A stretch of DNA of 64,000 bases from JBAXTZ01 sp037129925 (GCA_037129925.1 JBAXTZ010000013.1:14261-78260); one strand, 5' to 3'. Positions 49,459 to 58,009 are shown, counted from the stretch's first letter. Made by a program: numbers and translations. Notes: generated by a model from the sequence alone, not told the origin.

Positions 49459-50847
49459 ATGAAAGATGTTTTGGCGGGGATAAACCATTGGTGGGGGACT
49501 GGCGCTGTAGATTCAGCGTTAGTTCCGGCTTTGGAGCGGGATGAACTGGAAGATTTGCTGGCGTCGCTGGAACAAGAACGGATAACTGCGCTGGTCGGTC
49601 CGCGGCGTGTGGGTAAATCGACTATTATTATGCAGGCGATAGAGCGCTTGTTGAAAAGGGGCATCGACAAGCGGCGGATACTGTTTATTCCGGCTGATGA
49701 TCCGGCGCTGGACCGGGTGAATATGACGGCTATCATCAACGAGTATTTGGCCGCGATATTATTTGAGCAACCGCGAAAACTGAGCAATCAGATATATGTA
49801 TTTGTTGACGAGGTGCAGTACTCGGCTGACTGGCAGATGCACCTTAAGGCGCTTTACGATCGCAAACACAAAATAAAATTTGTGGTGAGCGGGTCTTCGT
49901 CAACCGCTTTGTTTCACCAGTCCAAAGACTCGTTGCTGGGTCGGATTAAAAATTTGTGGATATTACCGCTCAACTTCACACAGTTTTATCGGTTTTCGCA
50001 GTCCTTGCGTCCTAATGACAATGTTGCGCAGGCAAGTAGCGTGCTTCATCTCGCGACAGAGTTGTCTGATGTTGAAAACTGGTATGCTGAAATCAAGCGC
50101 AAGTATATTGAAATCAAATCCGTGGCGCCTTATATTCATGCGCTCTATTCTGAGTATCTTTTTGCAGGGGGCTATCCGGAATATTTCAAAATGGCCAGCC
50201 CGACACAATGGCAGATTACGCTGGTTGAAGACATCATAGAACGCGGGTTGCAAAGGGATGTTGTGGAATTATTCAATATCCGGAATCCGGTATTTTTGCG
50301 GCGGATTATGTTCTTTATCGCCGGCAATCAGGGACAAGCGATGCCATATTCGACTATTGCTGCCGCAGTAGGCGCAGACAAGAACACGGTGATGCAGTAT
50401 CTGGAATATTTGCAAATTGCAAAATTGGTGATGATTATCGATAATTATTCGCGCAACACCGGAAAAATACTGAGAAAGAACAAGAAGTTTTATATTGCTG
50501 ACACCGGCATTCGTAATGCATTGTTGAAAAAAAAGCTGGTGGATAGCGCTGACGAAGGGCGTCTGGCGGAAACGGCGTTAATACAGAACTTGTGCAACCG
50601 TTCGTTGGCGGATTACAGCGAGGTTTACTATTGGCGCGACTTTGATCGAGAAGTCGACGCAGTAGTCAGTCAGGGTAGTTTACTGCTGCCGATAGAAGTA
50701 AAATACCGAAACAGTATTTCGCGTAGCGACGTTAATGGTTTGTGTGAATTTATGACAATGAACAAGCTCGGCGCGGGTATTGTTGTGAGCAAAGATAAGC
50801 TTGAGCACGAGGAGAATATTTATTACATCCCGGCATGGTTATGGTGA
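49459..50847 (+). CDS. AAA ATPase with DUF4143 domain
   Basis: The 462-residue protein has an N-terminal P-loop (ALVGPRRVGKST near residue 49), Walker B YVFVDEVQYS near 115 and the sensor VVSGSSST. A winged-helix part (GADKNTVMQYLEYLQ) is followed by a C-terminal DUF4143 domain ending EVDAVVSQGSLLLPIEVKYR. The E-x-D and ExK arrangement recalls PD-(D/E)XK nucleases. Such proteins are frequent accessory genes of unknown role, sometimes grouped with toxin-antitoxin loci. A GTG nine bases earlier is an alternative start. Confidence 0.88.
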   Translation: MKDVLAGINHWWGTGAVDSALVPALERDELEDLLASLEQERITALVGPRRVGKSTIIMQAIERLLKRGIDKRRILFIPADDPALDRVNMTAIINEYLAAILFEQPRKLSNQIYVFVDEVQYSADWQMHLKALYDRKHKIKFVVSGSSSTALFHQSKDSLLGRIKNLWILPLNFTQFYRFSQSLRPNDNVAQASSVLHLATELSDVENWYAEIKRKYIEIKSVAPYIHALYSEYLFAGGYPEYFKMASPTQWQITLVEDIIERGLQRDVVELFNIRNPVFLRRIMFFIAGNQGQAMPYSTIAAAVGADKNTVMQYLEYLQIAKLVMIIDNYSRNTGKILRKNKKFYIADTGIRNALLKKKLVDSADEGRLAETALIQNLCNRSLADYSEVYYWRDFDREVDAVVSQGSLLLPIEVKYRNSISRSDVNGLCEFMTMNKLGAGIVVSKDKLEHEENIYYIPAWLW

Positions 50848-50870
50848 AACGATCATAAATGTCATTTTAT

Positions 50871-50945
50871 TTGCCCGCGCGTCGCTATAGTGTTAGAATG
50901 GCGTGGTAGTCCCTGCTAATATGTCTGTGACAAGTTATTGACCGC
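50871..50945 (+). pseudogene. Scar of a fourth MNT unit: promoter fused to MNT gene end
   Basis: TTGCCC-17-TAGAAT with the island spacer (cgctatagtgt) is followed directly by ggcgtggtagtccctgctaata and tctgtgacaagttattgaccg. The latter matches the 3' end of the unit 1 MNT gene (47111-47157) at most positions. Everything between the -10 and the last 20 codons has been deleted. The remaining promoter now points at the ABC permease gene at 50966. Confidence 0.7.
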
Positions 50946-50965
50946 GTTTGTATTAAGGAAGATTC

Positions 50966-51769
50966 ATGGAAATATTTCAACATTCGTTTATGATCCGGGC
51001 GCTGCTGGTCGGTGCGATTACGGCGGTTCTTTGCCCGATGTTAGGGTTATTTATTGTGGTGCGGCGGCAATCGCTGATTGGCGATGGTATTGGTCATATC
51101 GCTTTTGCCGGAGTGATGATTGGTATTTACTTTCACGCAGCGCCGTTGCTATCCGCAGTTGTTGCGGCGGTAATCGGCGCCGTTGTTATTGAATTGGTGC
51201 GGCGAAAACTTCCTAGCTACGCGGATATGGCTTTAGCGATTATGTTTTACATTGGCATGGCGCTTGCGGTAATATTTTTGGGGCTAGCTAAACCGGCTGG
51301 CGGCGGGGTGTTTGCGTATTTGTTTGGCAGTATCCTTACCGTATCTTATGGTGATATTGTTATTGTTGGCGTGTGCGCGTTAGCAGTTGGAATTTTTGTT
51401 TTGGTTAATTATCGGAAACTGATGATAACGGTTTTTGATGAAGATGTCGCTTTGACTATGGGGATTAATACTAACCGGTTAAACTTTGGTTTCGGAATTG
51501 CCACGGCGGTTACTGTTGTGGCCGGCATGACGGTGCTCGGGGTGCTGTTAGTCGGAGCGCTGATGATAGTCCCGGTGGCTGCGGCGTTGCTGCTTAGATT
51601 GGGTTTTATCAAGTCGATGCTCTGGGCAATAGTTTTTGCGGAGTGCTCGGTTATCGGCGGATTGTCGTTGTCCTATTATTTTGATTTTGCCAGCGGCGCT
51701 ACTATCGTTGTGACGGCTAGCGGCATTTTTTTCGCGCTTACGCTTTATTCAAGAATTGCAAAGAAATAA
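50966..51769 (+). CDS. ABC-3 type metal (zinc/manganese) transporter permease
   Basis: The 267-residue membrane protein has about eight helices and the ABC-3 signatures: LGLFIVVRRQSLIGDGIGHIAFAG near residue 28 and VLGVLLVGALMIVPVAAALLL near 190. It resembles ZnuB/AdcB. The matching ATPase and binding-protein genes are not on either side, which is unusual and suggests the accessory island separated it from them. Its likely promoter is the leftover island promoter at 50871. Confidence 0.88.
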   Translation: MEIFQHSFMIRALLVGAITAVLCPMLGLFIVVRRQSLIGDGIGHIAFAGVMIGIYFHAAPLLSAVVAAVIGAVVIELVRRKLPSYADMALAIMFYIGMALAVIFLGLAKPAGGGVFAYLFGSILTVSYGDIVIVGVCALAVGIFVLVNYRKLMITVFDEDVALTMGINTNRLNFGFGIATAVTVVAGMTVLGVLLVGALMIVPVAAALLLRLGFIKSMLWAIVFAECSVIGGLSLSYYFDFASGATIVVTASGIFFALTLYSRIAKK

Positions 51770-51807
51770 CAGTATATAGAAATAAACTTTTAATTGCACA
51801 CTAGATA

Positions 51808-51836
51808 TTGTGTTTGCGCTTATGCGGTGATACAAT
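51808..51836 (+). promoter_or_regulatory. Promoter of the NrdD-tail-like gene
   Basis: TTGTGT and TACAAT are separated by 17 bases, 53 bases before the ATG at 51889. Confidence 0.65.
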
Positions 51837-51888
51837 AGCTACACAGGAAGATACCTGAAATAATCTATTGATGACTGGGAGAATAATC

Positions 51889-52176
51889 ATGATTGAGTGT
51901 GTAGTTAACGGAATTAATGTTCAAGCGGACAGCAATTTGAGTATGCGAGATATTGAGTTTTTGGTAAGTAGTGAGTGTGAGCGAATGAAATCTGAGCGCA
52001 ACCAAAAGTTGTCTTCGCTCGAAATCGTTCGTGTAAATGACGAGGAAGTCGAGTTGATAGCAAAACCACAGTCGGATATTCGTCGGTTGCGCCGCATTAC
52101 CGGTTATCTTTCTGAAGTGGAAAACTTCAATGCTGCCAAAAAAGCTGAAGAGCATGATCGATATAAGCATCTTTAG
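51889..52176 (+). CDS. Small protein resembling the C-terminal tail of anaerobic ribonucleotide reductase
   Basis: The 95-residue product ends RRLRRITGYLSEVENFNAAKKAEEHDRYKHL, which resembles the glycyl-radical tail of NrdD (RVxGYL, then NxxKxAExxDR). The first 60 residues are unlike NrdD and the zinc cysteines are absent. Similar short proteins are often annotated as anaerobic reductase. Whether the Gly in TGYL can carry a radical is unknown. The ATG at 51889 was chosen for tgggag six bases upstream. Confidence 0.65.
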   Translation: MIECVVNGINVQADSNLSMRDIEFLVSSECERMKSERNQKLSSLEIVRVNDEEVELIAKPQSDIRRLRRITGYLSEVENFNAAKKAEEHDRYKHL

Positions 52177-52218
52177 TAAATAAGAGGTCAGAGGTAGGAA
52201 GTTAGGGAAAATAGTTTG

Positions 52219-52250
52219 ACGCGCTCGAGATTAACGCTCGGGCGTGTTTT
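52219..52250 (+). terminator. Weak terminator before the DUF512 gene
   Basis: acgc pairs with gcgt and inner cgag with ctcg, with an asymmetric internal loop, followed by five T. The stem is imperfect. Confidence 0.4.
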
Positions 52251-52347
52251 TATTTTGCGCGGTAATGTGTTATACTGTGGGGCGTGTTATTTTCTTACAC
52301 ACGATTATTAATTATGAACAGTCATGTTTGATATGCAGCGGGGAGTA

Positions 52348-53673
52348 ATGAGTAAAAAATATATAGCGATTATTGACAAAATATTGCCGGACAGCATTGC
52401 ATCTGAGCTAGAGTTGCAACCGGGTGATGAAATACTACAAGTTAATGGCTACGCGCTGGAAGATTTGATCGATTTGCAAATAGTGTTAGCCGATGAGTAT
52501 ATAGAATTGTTGGTCAAGACCACCACTGGTGAAGAAAAGCTGTTTGAAATTGAAAAAGACTATGATGAATCGCTCGGTGTAGTTATGCAAAGCGCGGTAT
52601 TTGATAAGATTCGCACTTGCAAAAACAAGTGTGTATTTTGTTTTGTTGATCAGCTGCCAAAAAAAATGCGCACCAGCTTGTATGTAAAAGACGATGACTA
52701 TCGGCTTTCTTTTTTGAGTTCAAGTTATGTTACGCTTACCAACCTGACCAAAAGTGATTTTGCGCGGATAGAGCGGTTGAAAATATCGCCGCTGTATGTT
52801 TCGGTGCATACTACCGACCCGGAACTGCGGGCGAAAATGCTCGGTCAACCCAAGGCGGCGGAAATAAACACGCAATTGGAACGATTGTTTGCGTTAGAGA
52901 CGGAACTGAATTTACAAATTGTCTTTTGTCCGGGCTGGAATGATGGATTTGCACTTGAACGCACGTTGCGGGATCTGTTCAAATATCGTGAACAAATTTT
53001 GTCTTTAGCGCTGGTGCCGGTCGGCTTGACTAAGTTTCGCGATAAATTGCCGCAGCTTCAGCCGGTGACCAAAGAAATAGCTTGCGCGGTAATAAAACAG
53101 GTGAAGAAATGGCAAGACAAAGCTAAATTTGGCAATGTATTTGGTAATTTTATTTTTCTGTCCGATGAATTTTACATATTAGCCGAACAGCCGCTACCAA
53201 AGTCCGCTGAATATGAAGAATATCCGCAGATCGAAAACGGCGTTGGCATTGCCCGGGCGTTTATTGAAGACTGGAGCAGTTGCGTGATGTTGCCGGCAGG
53301 TTACGAAGCGCCGCTACACATTGATGTTGTTTGCGGTGTGCTGGCTGAATCGATTATCCGCCCATTGTTGGCGGAGTTAAAGGTTCGTAATTTGCAAGTG
53401 CGGTTAGTAGTGGTCAAAAATGATTTCTTTGGTCCAAGCATTACAGTAACCGGACTGCTTACCGGCAGCGATATCCAAAAGACCTTACAAGCCTTGCCAG
53501 GAAAACGGGATGGTGTGATAATTCCGGCGGTTACTCTTCGCAAAGGCGAAAATATTTTTCTGGATGACATGACCCCGGAGCAACTAGAACAAGCCGTGGG
53601 CGCGAAACTGCGAATCGCTGATGGCGCGGTAGAATTAAAGCAGCTGTTGCACTACTGGAAGATGGAGGAATAA
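52348..53673 (+). CDS. DUF512 radical SAM/PDZ protein
   Basis: The 441-residue protein begins with a PDZ-like part (IASELELQPGDEILQVNGYAL). A radical SAM-like cluster motif CKNKCVFCFVDQLPKKMR lies near residue 88, with DDYRLSFLSSSYVTLTNL after it, and the DUF512 C-terminal domain follows (FGNFIFLSDEFYILAE). This family is conserved in anaerobic Bacillota directly upstream of der, as here. Its substrate is unknown. The start follows ggggagta. Confidence 0.9.
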   Translation: MSKKYIAIIDKILPDSIASELELQPGDEILQVNGYALEDLIDLQIVLADEYIELLVKTTTGEEKLFEIEKDYDESLGVVMQSAVFDKIRTCKNKCVFCFVDQLPKKMRTSLYVKDDDYRLSFLSSSYVTLTNLTKSDFARIERLKISPLYVSVHTTDPELRAKMLGQPKAAEINTQLERLFALETELNLQIVFCPGWNDGFALERTLRDLFKYREQILSLALVPVGLTKFRDKLPQLQPVTKEIACAVIKQVKKWQDKAKFGNVFGNFIFLSDEFYILAEQPLPKSAEYEEYPQIENGVGIARAFIEDWSSCVMLPAGYEAPLHIDVVCGVLAESIIRPLLAELKVRNLQVRLVVVKNDFFGPSITVTGLLTGSDIQKTLQALPGKRDGVIIPAVTLRKGENIFLDDMTPEQLEQAVGAKLRIADGAVELKQLLHYWKMEE

Positions 53674-53675
53674 TT

Positions 53676-55004
53676 GTGGCAAAACCAATTTTAGCGATTG
53701 TCGGACGACCGAATGTCGGAAAATCATCGCTGTTTAATTATTTGGGCAGGGCGCGAGTGTCAATCGTTGAAGATACGCCCGGTGTTACCAGAGACCGGAT
53801 TTATATGGATACCGAATGGAGCGGCCGCGAGTTCACGATGGTTGATACCGGCGGTATTGAATTTGACATATCCGATGTTATCTTAAAGCAAATGCGCGCA
53901 CAAGCGATGCTGGCGATTAATGAAGCCGATGCAATTTTATTTATGGTCGATGCCAAAGCCGGAATGACGGCAGATGATATCGAGGTTGCTGCAATGTTGC
54001 GCCAAAGTCGTAAACCGGTCGTATTAGCTGTAAATAAAATTGATAGCAAAAAACAGGAAAACGATGTTTACGAGTTCTATAATCTTGGATTGGGCGAACC
54101 AATACCGATTTCTACAACCAACGCCCGCAATCTTGGTGATTTGCTGGATGCAGTTATTGCTGTATTACCAAAGAATACCGGTGACGAAGACTTGGAAGAC
54201 GATGTTATCCGCGTGGCGTTTGTCGGACGACCGAACGTCGGTAAATCATCGTTGGTGAACCGGATGCTAGGTGAAGAGCGGGTTATTGTCAGCGAGATCC
54301 CCGGAACAACCCGGGATGCGATTGACACGCCGTTTGAGTGTGATGGTCAAAAGTATTTGTTAATTGATACTGCCGGTATGCGCCGCAAAGCCAAAGTTGA
54401 GTTGCCAATCGAACGCTACAGCGTTATGCGGTCGTTGCGGGCGATTGAACGCGCTGATGTTGTATTGATACTAATCGATGCCACTACCGGAGTTACCGAG
54501 CAAGACAAAAAAATTGCCGGATTTGCCCACGATGCCAAACGCGGCTGCATTATCGTGGTGAATAAATGGGATCTTTACGAAAAAGACAGTAAATCGACAT
54601 TGCGTTATCAGGAAGAAATCCGCTATGAATTGCCGTTTATGCAATACGCGCCGGTAATCTTTATTTCGGCATTGACCGGTCAACGAGTAAGCCGGATAAC
54701 TGCCATTGTCAAATTCGTTGCCGAACAACACGCCTTGCGGGTACAAACCAGTGTGCTTAATCAAGTAATTGAAGATGCCAAAGCGATAAATCCGCCACCA
54801 AACGACAAGGGTCGCCGGTTGAAAATTTTCTATGCTACGCAGGCAAGTGTAAAACCGCCGACTTTTGTATTTTTTGTAAATGAACCGGAAGTAATGCACT
54901 TTTCCTATTTGCGGTTTTTGGAGAACAAGCTCCGCGAGGCGTTCGGTTTTGAAGGAACGCCACTCAATATGGTCGTGCGGGCGCGGCAAGAAGAGGAAGA
55001 TTAA
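53676..55004 (+). CDS. der: Ribosome-associated GTPase Der (EngA)
   Basis: The 442-residue protein has two tandem GTPase domains: GRPNVGKSSLFNYL near residue 8 with NKID, and GRPNVGKSSLVNRML near 184 with NKWD. A C-terminal KH-like domain ends it (GRRLKIFYATQASVKPPTFVFFVN). Der is required for 50S subunit assembly. The start codon is GTG with ggaggaa upstream, two bases after the DUF512 stop. Confidence 0.97.
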   Translation: MAKPILAIVGRPNVGKSSLFNYLGRARVSIVEDTPGVTRDRIYMDTEWSGREFTMVDTGGIEFDISDVILKQMRAQAMLAINEADAILFMVDAKAGMTADDIEVAAMLRQSRKPVVLAVNKIDSKKQENDVYEFYNLGLGEPIPISTTNARNLGDLLDAVIAVLPKNTGDEDLEDDVIRVAFVGRPNVGKSSLVNRMLGEERVIVSEIPGTTRDAIDTPFECDGQKYLLIDTAGMRRKAKVELPIERYSVMRSLRAIERADVVLILIDATTGVTEQDKKIAGFAHDAKRGCIIVVNKWDLYEKDSKSTLRYQEEIRYELPFMQYAPVIFISALTGQRVSRITAIVKFVAEQHALRVQTSVLNQVIEDAKAINPPPNDKGRRLKIFYATQASVKPPTFVFFVNEPEVMHFSYLRFLENKLREAFGFEGTPLNMVVRARQEEED

Positions 55005-55011
55005 CGATAAA

Positions 55012-55112
55012 GCTGAAATCAAAAAGCTGAAAGCTGAAATGTAAAAGCTGGTATCTGATTATCTGCTGATGTTCGATAACTTGATAACTTGATAACTCGA
55101 CTACTCGATAAC
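55012..55112 (+). repeat. Two sets of filler words (gctgaaa and gataactt)
   Basis: The gap after der first repeats aagctgaaa words, then switches to cgataacttgataactt / gataactcgactactcgataactc words. Two different vocabularies lie side by side in about 100 bases. Confidence 0.75.
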
Positions 55113-55132
55113 TCATAAAACGTGGGGTGAAT

Positions 55133-55732
55133 ATGGATATTCTAGCAATTGTAATTGGTTATTTGCTTGGGGCGATACCGTTCGGGTTGATTGTTGGTAA
55201 AAACATTTACGGCATCGATTTGCGTGAGCATGGCAGCAACAACACCGGCGCTACTAACGCTTTTCGGGTGTTGGGACCAAAGGCGGCGTTGTTCGTCGGG
55301 ATACCGGATATGCTTAAAGGCGTGTTAGCGGTGTATTTCGCACAGCTACTCTCGGCAGATCCCTTGATTATGGTCATCGCCGGTATTGCCGCGATTTGCG
55401 GGCATAACTGGTCGATGTGGATGAAATTTCGCGGTGGTCGCGGCGTTGCGACCAGTGTCGGTGTGTTATTAATGCTGGCACCAAAAGTTGTCGGTGTTGT
55501 TTTAGTAGTGTTTATCATTCTGGTAGCCTTAACGCGCTACGTATCACTCGGTTCAGTAACCGGCGGTATTCTGGTACCTTTTTTGATGTGGTACTTTGAC
55601 TATCCACTGGTTATTAAATATTTTGGAATTGTTGTAGCAATATTCATTGTCTTGCGCCATCGGGCGAACATTAAGCGTTTGCTTAACGGCACCGAGAACA
55701 AGGTCAAACCGGGAAATGCTAAACGAAAATAA
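55133..55732 (+). CDS. plsY: Acyl-phosphate glycerol-3-phosphate acyltransferase PlsY
   Basis: The 199-residue membrane protein has the PlsY motifs GSNNTGATNAFRVLG near residue 36, GHNWSMWMKFRGGRGVATS near 94 and the C-terminal RHRANIKRLLNGTE. It makes lysophosphatidic acid from acyl-phosphate at the membrane, the first step of phospholipid synthesis. The usual neighbour gpsA is absent. The ATG at 55133 follows cgtggggtga; a GTG two codons earlier is part of that site. Confidence 0.94.
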   Translation: MDILAIVIGYLLGAIPFGLIVGKNIYGIDLREHGSNNTGATNAFRVLGPKAALFVGIPDMLKGVLAVYFAQLLSADPLIMVIAGIAAICGHNWSMWMKFRGGRGVATSVGVLLMLAPKVVGVVLVVFIILVALTRYVSLGSVTGGILVPFLMWYFDYPLVIKYFGIVVAIFIVLRHRANIKRLLNGTENKVKPGNAKRK

Positions 55733-55744
55733 TTTGCGAGAATA

Positions 55745-55785
55745 TTCATTGTTAATTGTCAACTATCAATTATAAATTATTTCTG
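55745..55785 (+). repeat. attgtcaactatcaattata filler words
   Basis: Short near-tandem words (gttaattgtc, aactatcaatt, ataaatta) fill the gap between plsY and hom. Confidence 0.5.
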
Positions 55786-55793
55786 GGGGTTCT

Positions 55794-56756
55794 ATGAAGA
55801 CAGTTAAAATTGGTTTACTGGGTTGCGGTACCGTTGGTAGTGGCGTTATGGAAGTATTGCGTATGAACGCCGATGTAATCGCCGAACGCTGTGGCGCGCA
55901 TTTGGAGATTGTCAAGATCCTTGATAAAAAATCCGACCGCCACTACGAGCCGTTTGTTCAAGACCGGCTGACTTATGATATTCGTGATATTGTCATGAAT
56001 GCGGAAATCGATATTGTCGTGGAATTAACCGGCGGCGAGCACCCGGCATTTGAATTTATTGTGTCAGCGTTGCAAAACCAAAAGCATGTTGTGACAGCGA
56101 ACAAAGATGTTATGGCGTTGCATGGCGCGGATTTGGAAATCATGGCGCGCGAACGTGGTGTGCGTCTGTTATATGAAGCCAGCGTGTGCAGCGCAATTCC
56201 GGTGTTAAAGGCGTTGTCGGATTCGCTTTCGGCAAATAGAATCACGAGTATCAGAGGCATTGTCAACGGCACGACTAATTATATTTTGTCAAAAATGACT
56301 GCAAATGGCGCGGATTTTTATGAGACGCTGGCAGAGGCGCAGCGCTTAGGCTATGCTGAAGCAAATCCCAAAAGCGACATCGACGGATTGGATGCGGCCC
56401 GTAAAATTATTATTTTGGCGGCCAAGGCCTTTGGTGTTTGGAAAACGCTTGATGAAGTGCAGACAACCGGTATTCGTCACATTTCGGCGGTAAATATCGC
56501 CGATGCCAAAGCCGCCGGTTGTATGTATAAGTTAATTGCCCAAGCCGAGAGCGACGGACGTACGATAAATCTTTCCGTAGCGCCGCAACGCTTGCCGTTT
56601 GATCATCCATTAGCGTCGGTAAATGACACTTACAACGCGGTATTTGTTGAAGGCAATGCTTGTGGCAACTTGATGTTTTTTGGTCGCGGCGCTGGAGCGT
56701 TACCGACCGGCAGCGCCGTGGTCGGCGATATAATTGAGATTGCAAAAGCAATTTAA
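55794..56756 (+). CDS. hom: Homoserine dehydrogenase, short form without ACT domain
   Basis: The 320-residue protein starts KIGLLGCGTVGSGV (NAD(P) site) and has VVTANKDVMA, RGIVNGTTNYILSKM and YAEANPKSDIDGLDAARK, the catalytic signature region. The protein ends at residue 320 after GRGAGALPTGSAVVGDI. The roughly 100-residue C-terminal ACT domain that gives threonine feedback in most bacterial enzymes is missing. It reduces aspartate semialdehyde to homoserine and feeds thrB downstream. Confidence 0.95.
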   Translation: MKTVKIGLLGCGTVGSGVMEVLRMNADVIAERCGAHLEIVKILDKKSDRHYEPFVQDRLTYDIRDIVMNAEIDIVVELTGGEHPAFEFIVSALQNQKHVVTANKDVMALHGADLEIMARERGVRLLYEASVCSAIPVLKALSDSLSANRITSIRGIVNGTTNYILSKMTANGADFYETLAEAQRLGYAEANPKSDIDGLDAARKIIILAAKAFGVWKTLDEVQTTGIRHISAVNIADAKAAGCMYKLIAQAESDGRTINLSVAPQRLPFDHPLASVNDTYNAVFVEGNACGNLMFFGRGAGALPTGSAVVGDIIEIAKAI

Positions 56757-56771
56757 ATTCGGAGGCATATC

Positions 56772-57686
56772 TTGACTGATTCAAAGATTTCCATTCGGGT
56801 ACCGGCTACTACGGCCAATGTTGGTCCGGCGTTTGATTGTATGGGAATTGCCTTAAATTTTTATAATTATATGCAGAGCGAGTTAACGGATAGCGGTATT
56901 AAATTCGCTATTTCCGGGGTAGGCGCGGCCAAGTTGCCGCGCAACGACAAAAACATTATTTATAAAGCTTTTGCCAAAACCGCTGCGCTGTTGGACAAAA
57001 AAATATCCGGTGTGAATTTTTTTTGTGATAACAACATCCCGCTTAATCATGGATTGGGTTCAAGCTCGGCTGCGATAGTCAGTGGAATATTCAGCGCCAA
57101 TTTGTTACTGAACGGTGGGCTGTCCAAACGAGAAATGATCGAAATAGCCGCTAAAATTGAAGGGCACCCAGACAATGTGGCGCCAGCTATATTGGGCGGG
57201 GTTACTGTTTCTGCGCAAAGCAATGAACAAGTTAATAGCGTGCGATTTTTACCAAAATTTGCTTTAAAATTTATTGTCGCAGTACCGGATTACGAAGTTC
57301 CGACCAGGTTGGCGCGGTCTGCGTTGCCCAAGTTCATAGCGCACGCCGACGGAGTATTTAACGCCGGTCACGCGGCGTTGTTAACGGCGGCGCTATTTAG
57401 TGGTGATCGGGAAAGCTTGGCGGTAGCACTTCAAGATAAATTACATCAACCGCACCGGGCCTATTTGATGCCGGGAATGAAGCAAGTATTTGCGGCCGCG
57501 AAAAACGGCGGCGCAATCGGCGCGGTAATCAGTGGCGCCGGTCCGACGATGTTAGCGATCGCTGAAGCTAATGTTGATTGCGAAGCAATTGGCAGTGCGA
57601 TGGTTAGCGGGTTTAACGAGGCCGGCAAAGCGGCTTATTATAAAATATTGTCGATGGATGTTGACGGCGCATGCACCATGAAATAA
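56772..57686 (+). CDS. thrB: Homoserine kinase
   Basis: The 304-residue GHMP kinase starts ISIRVPATTANVGPAFDCMGIAL and has the ATP loop NHGLGSSSAAIVSG near residue 95, EGHPDNVAPAILGG and GAVISGAGPTMLAI. It phosphorylates homoserine for threonine synthesis; thrC is not in the window. The start codon is TTG, six bases after a ggagg site, 15 bases after hom. Confidence 0.95.
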   Translation: MTDSKISIRVPATTANVGPAFDCMGIALNFYNYMQSELTDSGIKFAISGVGAAKLPRNDKNIIYKAFAKTAALLDKKISGVNFFCDNNIPLNHGLGSSSAAIVSGIFSANLLLNGGLSKREMIEIAAKIEGHPDNVAPAILGGVTVSAQSNEQVNSVRFLPKFALKFIVAVPDYEVPTRLARSALPKFIAHADGVFNAGHAALLTAALFSGDRESLAVALQDKLHQPHRAYLMPGMKQVFAAAKNGGAIGAVISGAGPTMLAIAEANVDCEAIGSAMVSGFNEAGKAAYYKILSMDVDGACTMK

Positions 57687-57712
57687 AAAAACCACCCTGA
57701 CGGGTGGTTTGC
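57686..57712. terminator. Bidirectional terminator between thrB and the DUF1858 gene
   Basis: aaaccaccc and gggtggttt enclose a tgac loop. A-rich sequence on the left gives a T tail for the minus strand, so it can end both converging transcripts. Confidence 0.85.
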
Positions 57713-57727
57713 CGAAATTGGATTAAT

Positions 57728-57925
57728 TTAGGCTTTTGCGATTGCCGCGTTGATGTCTTCGACCATTTTGTCAATGTTGATGCCGTGAGCATGCGCGCCT
57801 TGTTCAAGCGATTCAAACCGCGCTGCCATGCAGCCGATACAACCCATGCCTGCAGCTTGTAGCACTTCGATGGCCTCAGGATGGCTTTGCACCAACTCGA
57901 TTATATTAATGTCTTTTGTTATCAT
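57728..57925 (-). CDS. DUF1858 domain protein (hybrid-cluster-associated disulfide type)
   Basis: The 65-residue protein reads MITKDINIIELVQSHPEAIE, then GMGCIGCMAARFESLEQGA. The CxxC pair sits in the DUF1858 helix start. These small proteins occur alone or fused to redox and iron-sulfur proteins in anaerobes, with an unproven role in thiol or cluster chemistry. The ATG is four bases after ggaggt. One of two genes on this strand. Confidence 0.88.
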   Translation of the reverse strand: MITKDINIIELVQSHPEAIEVLQAAGMGCIGCMAARFESLEQGAHAHGINIDKMVEDINAAIAKA

Positions 57926-57951
57926 AGTTACCTCCAAAATATTTTCAATAC

Positions 57952-57980
57952 ATTATATACCATAATTGGCTAACAGGCAA
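57952..57980 (-). promoter_or_regulatory. Promoter of the DUF1858 gene
   Basis: On the minus strand TTGCCT and TATAAT are separated by 17 bases, 27 bases before the ATG. Confidence 0.75.
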
Positions 57981-58009
57981 TTAATTTGCGCGGCCGGAAA
58001 GAGGGAAAT

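Noticed and set aside
50938..51192. Alternative frame at the start of the ABC permease
   Set aside because: It is a shadow of the permease gene; the protein has no membrane pattern or family motif.
57986..58009. Upstream start for ddl (TTG, eight extra codons)
   Set aside because: The extra residues MRGRKEGN include the ribosome site sequence, and the GTG at 58010 has proper spacing.
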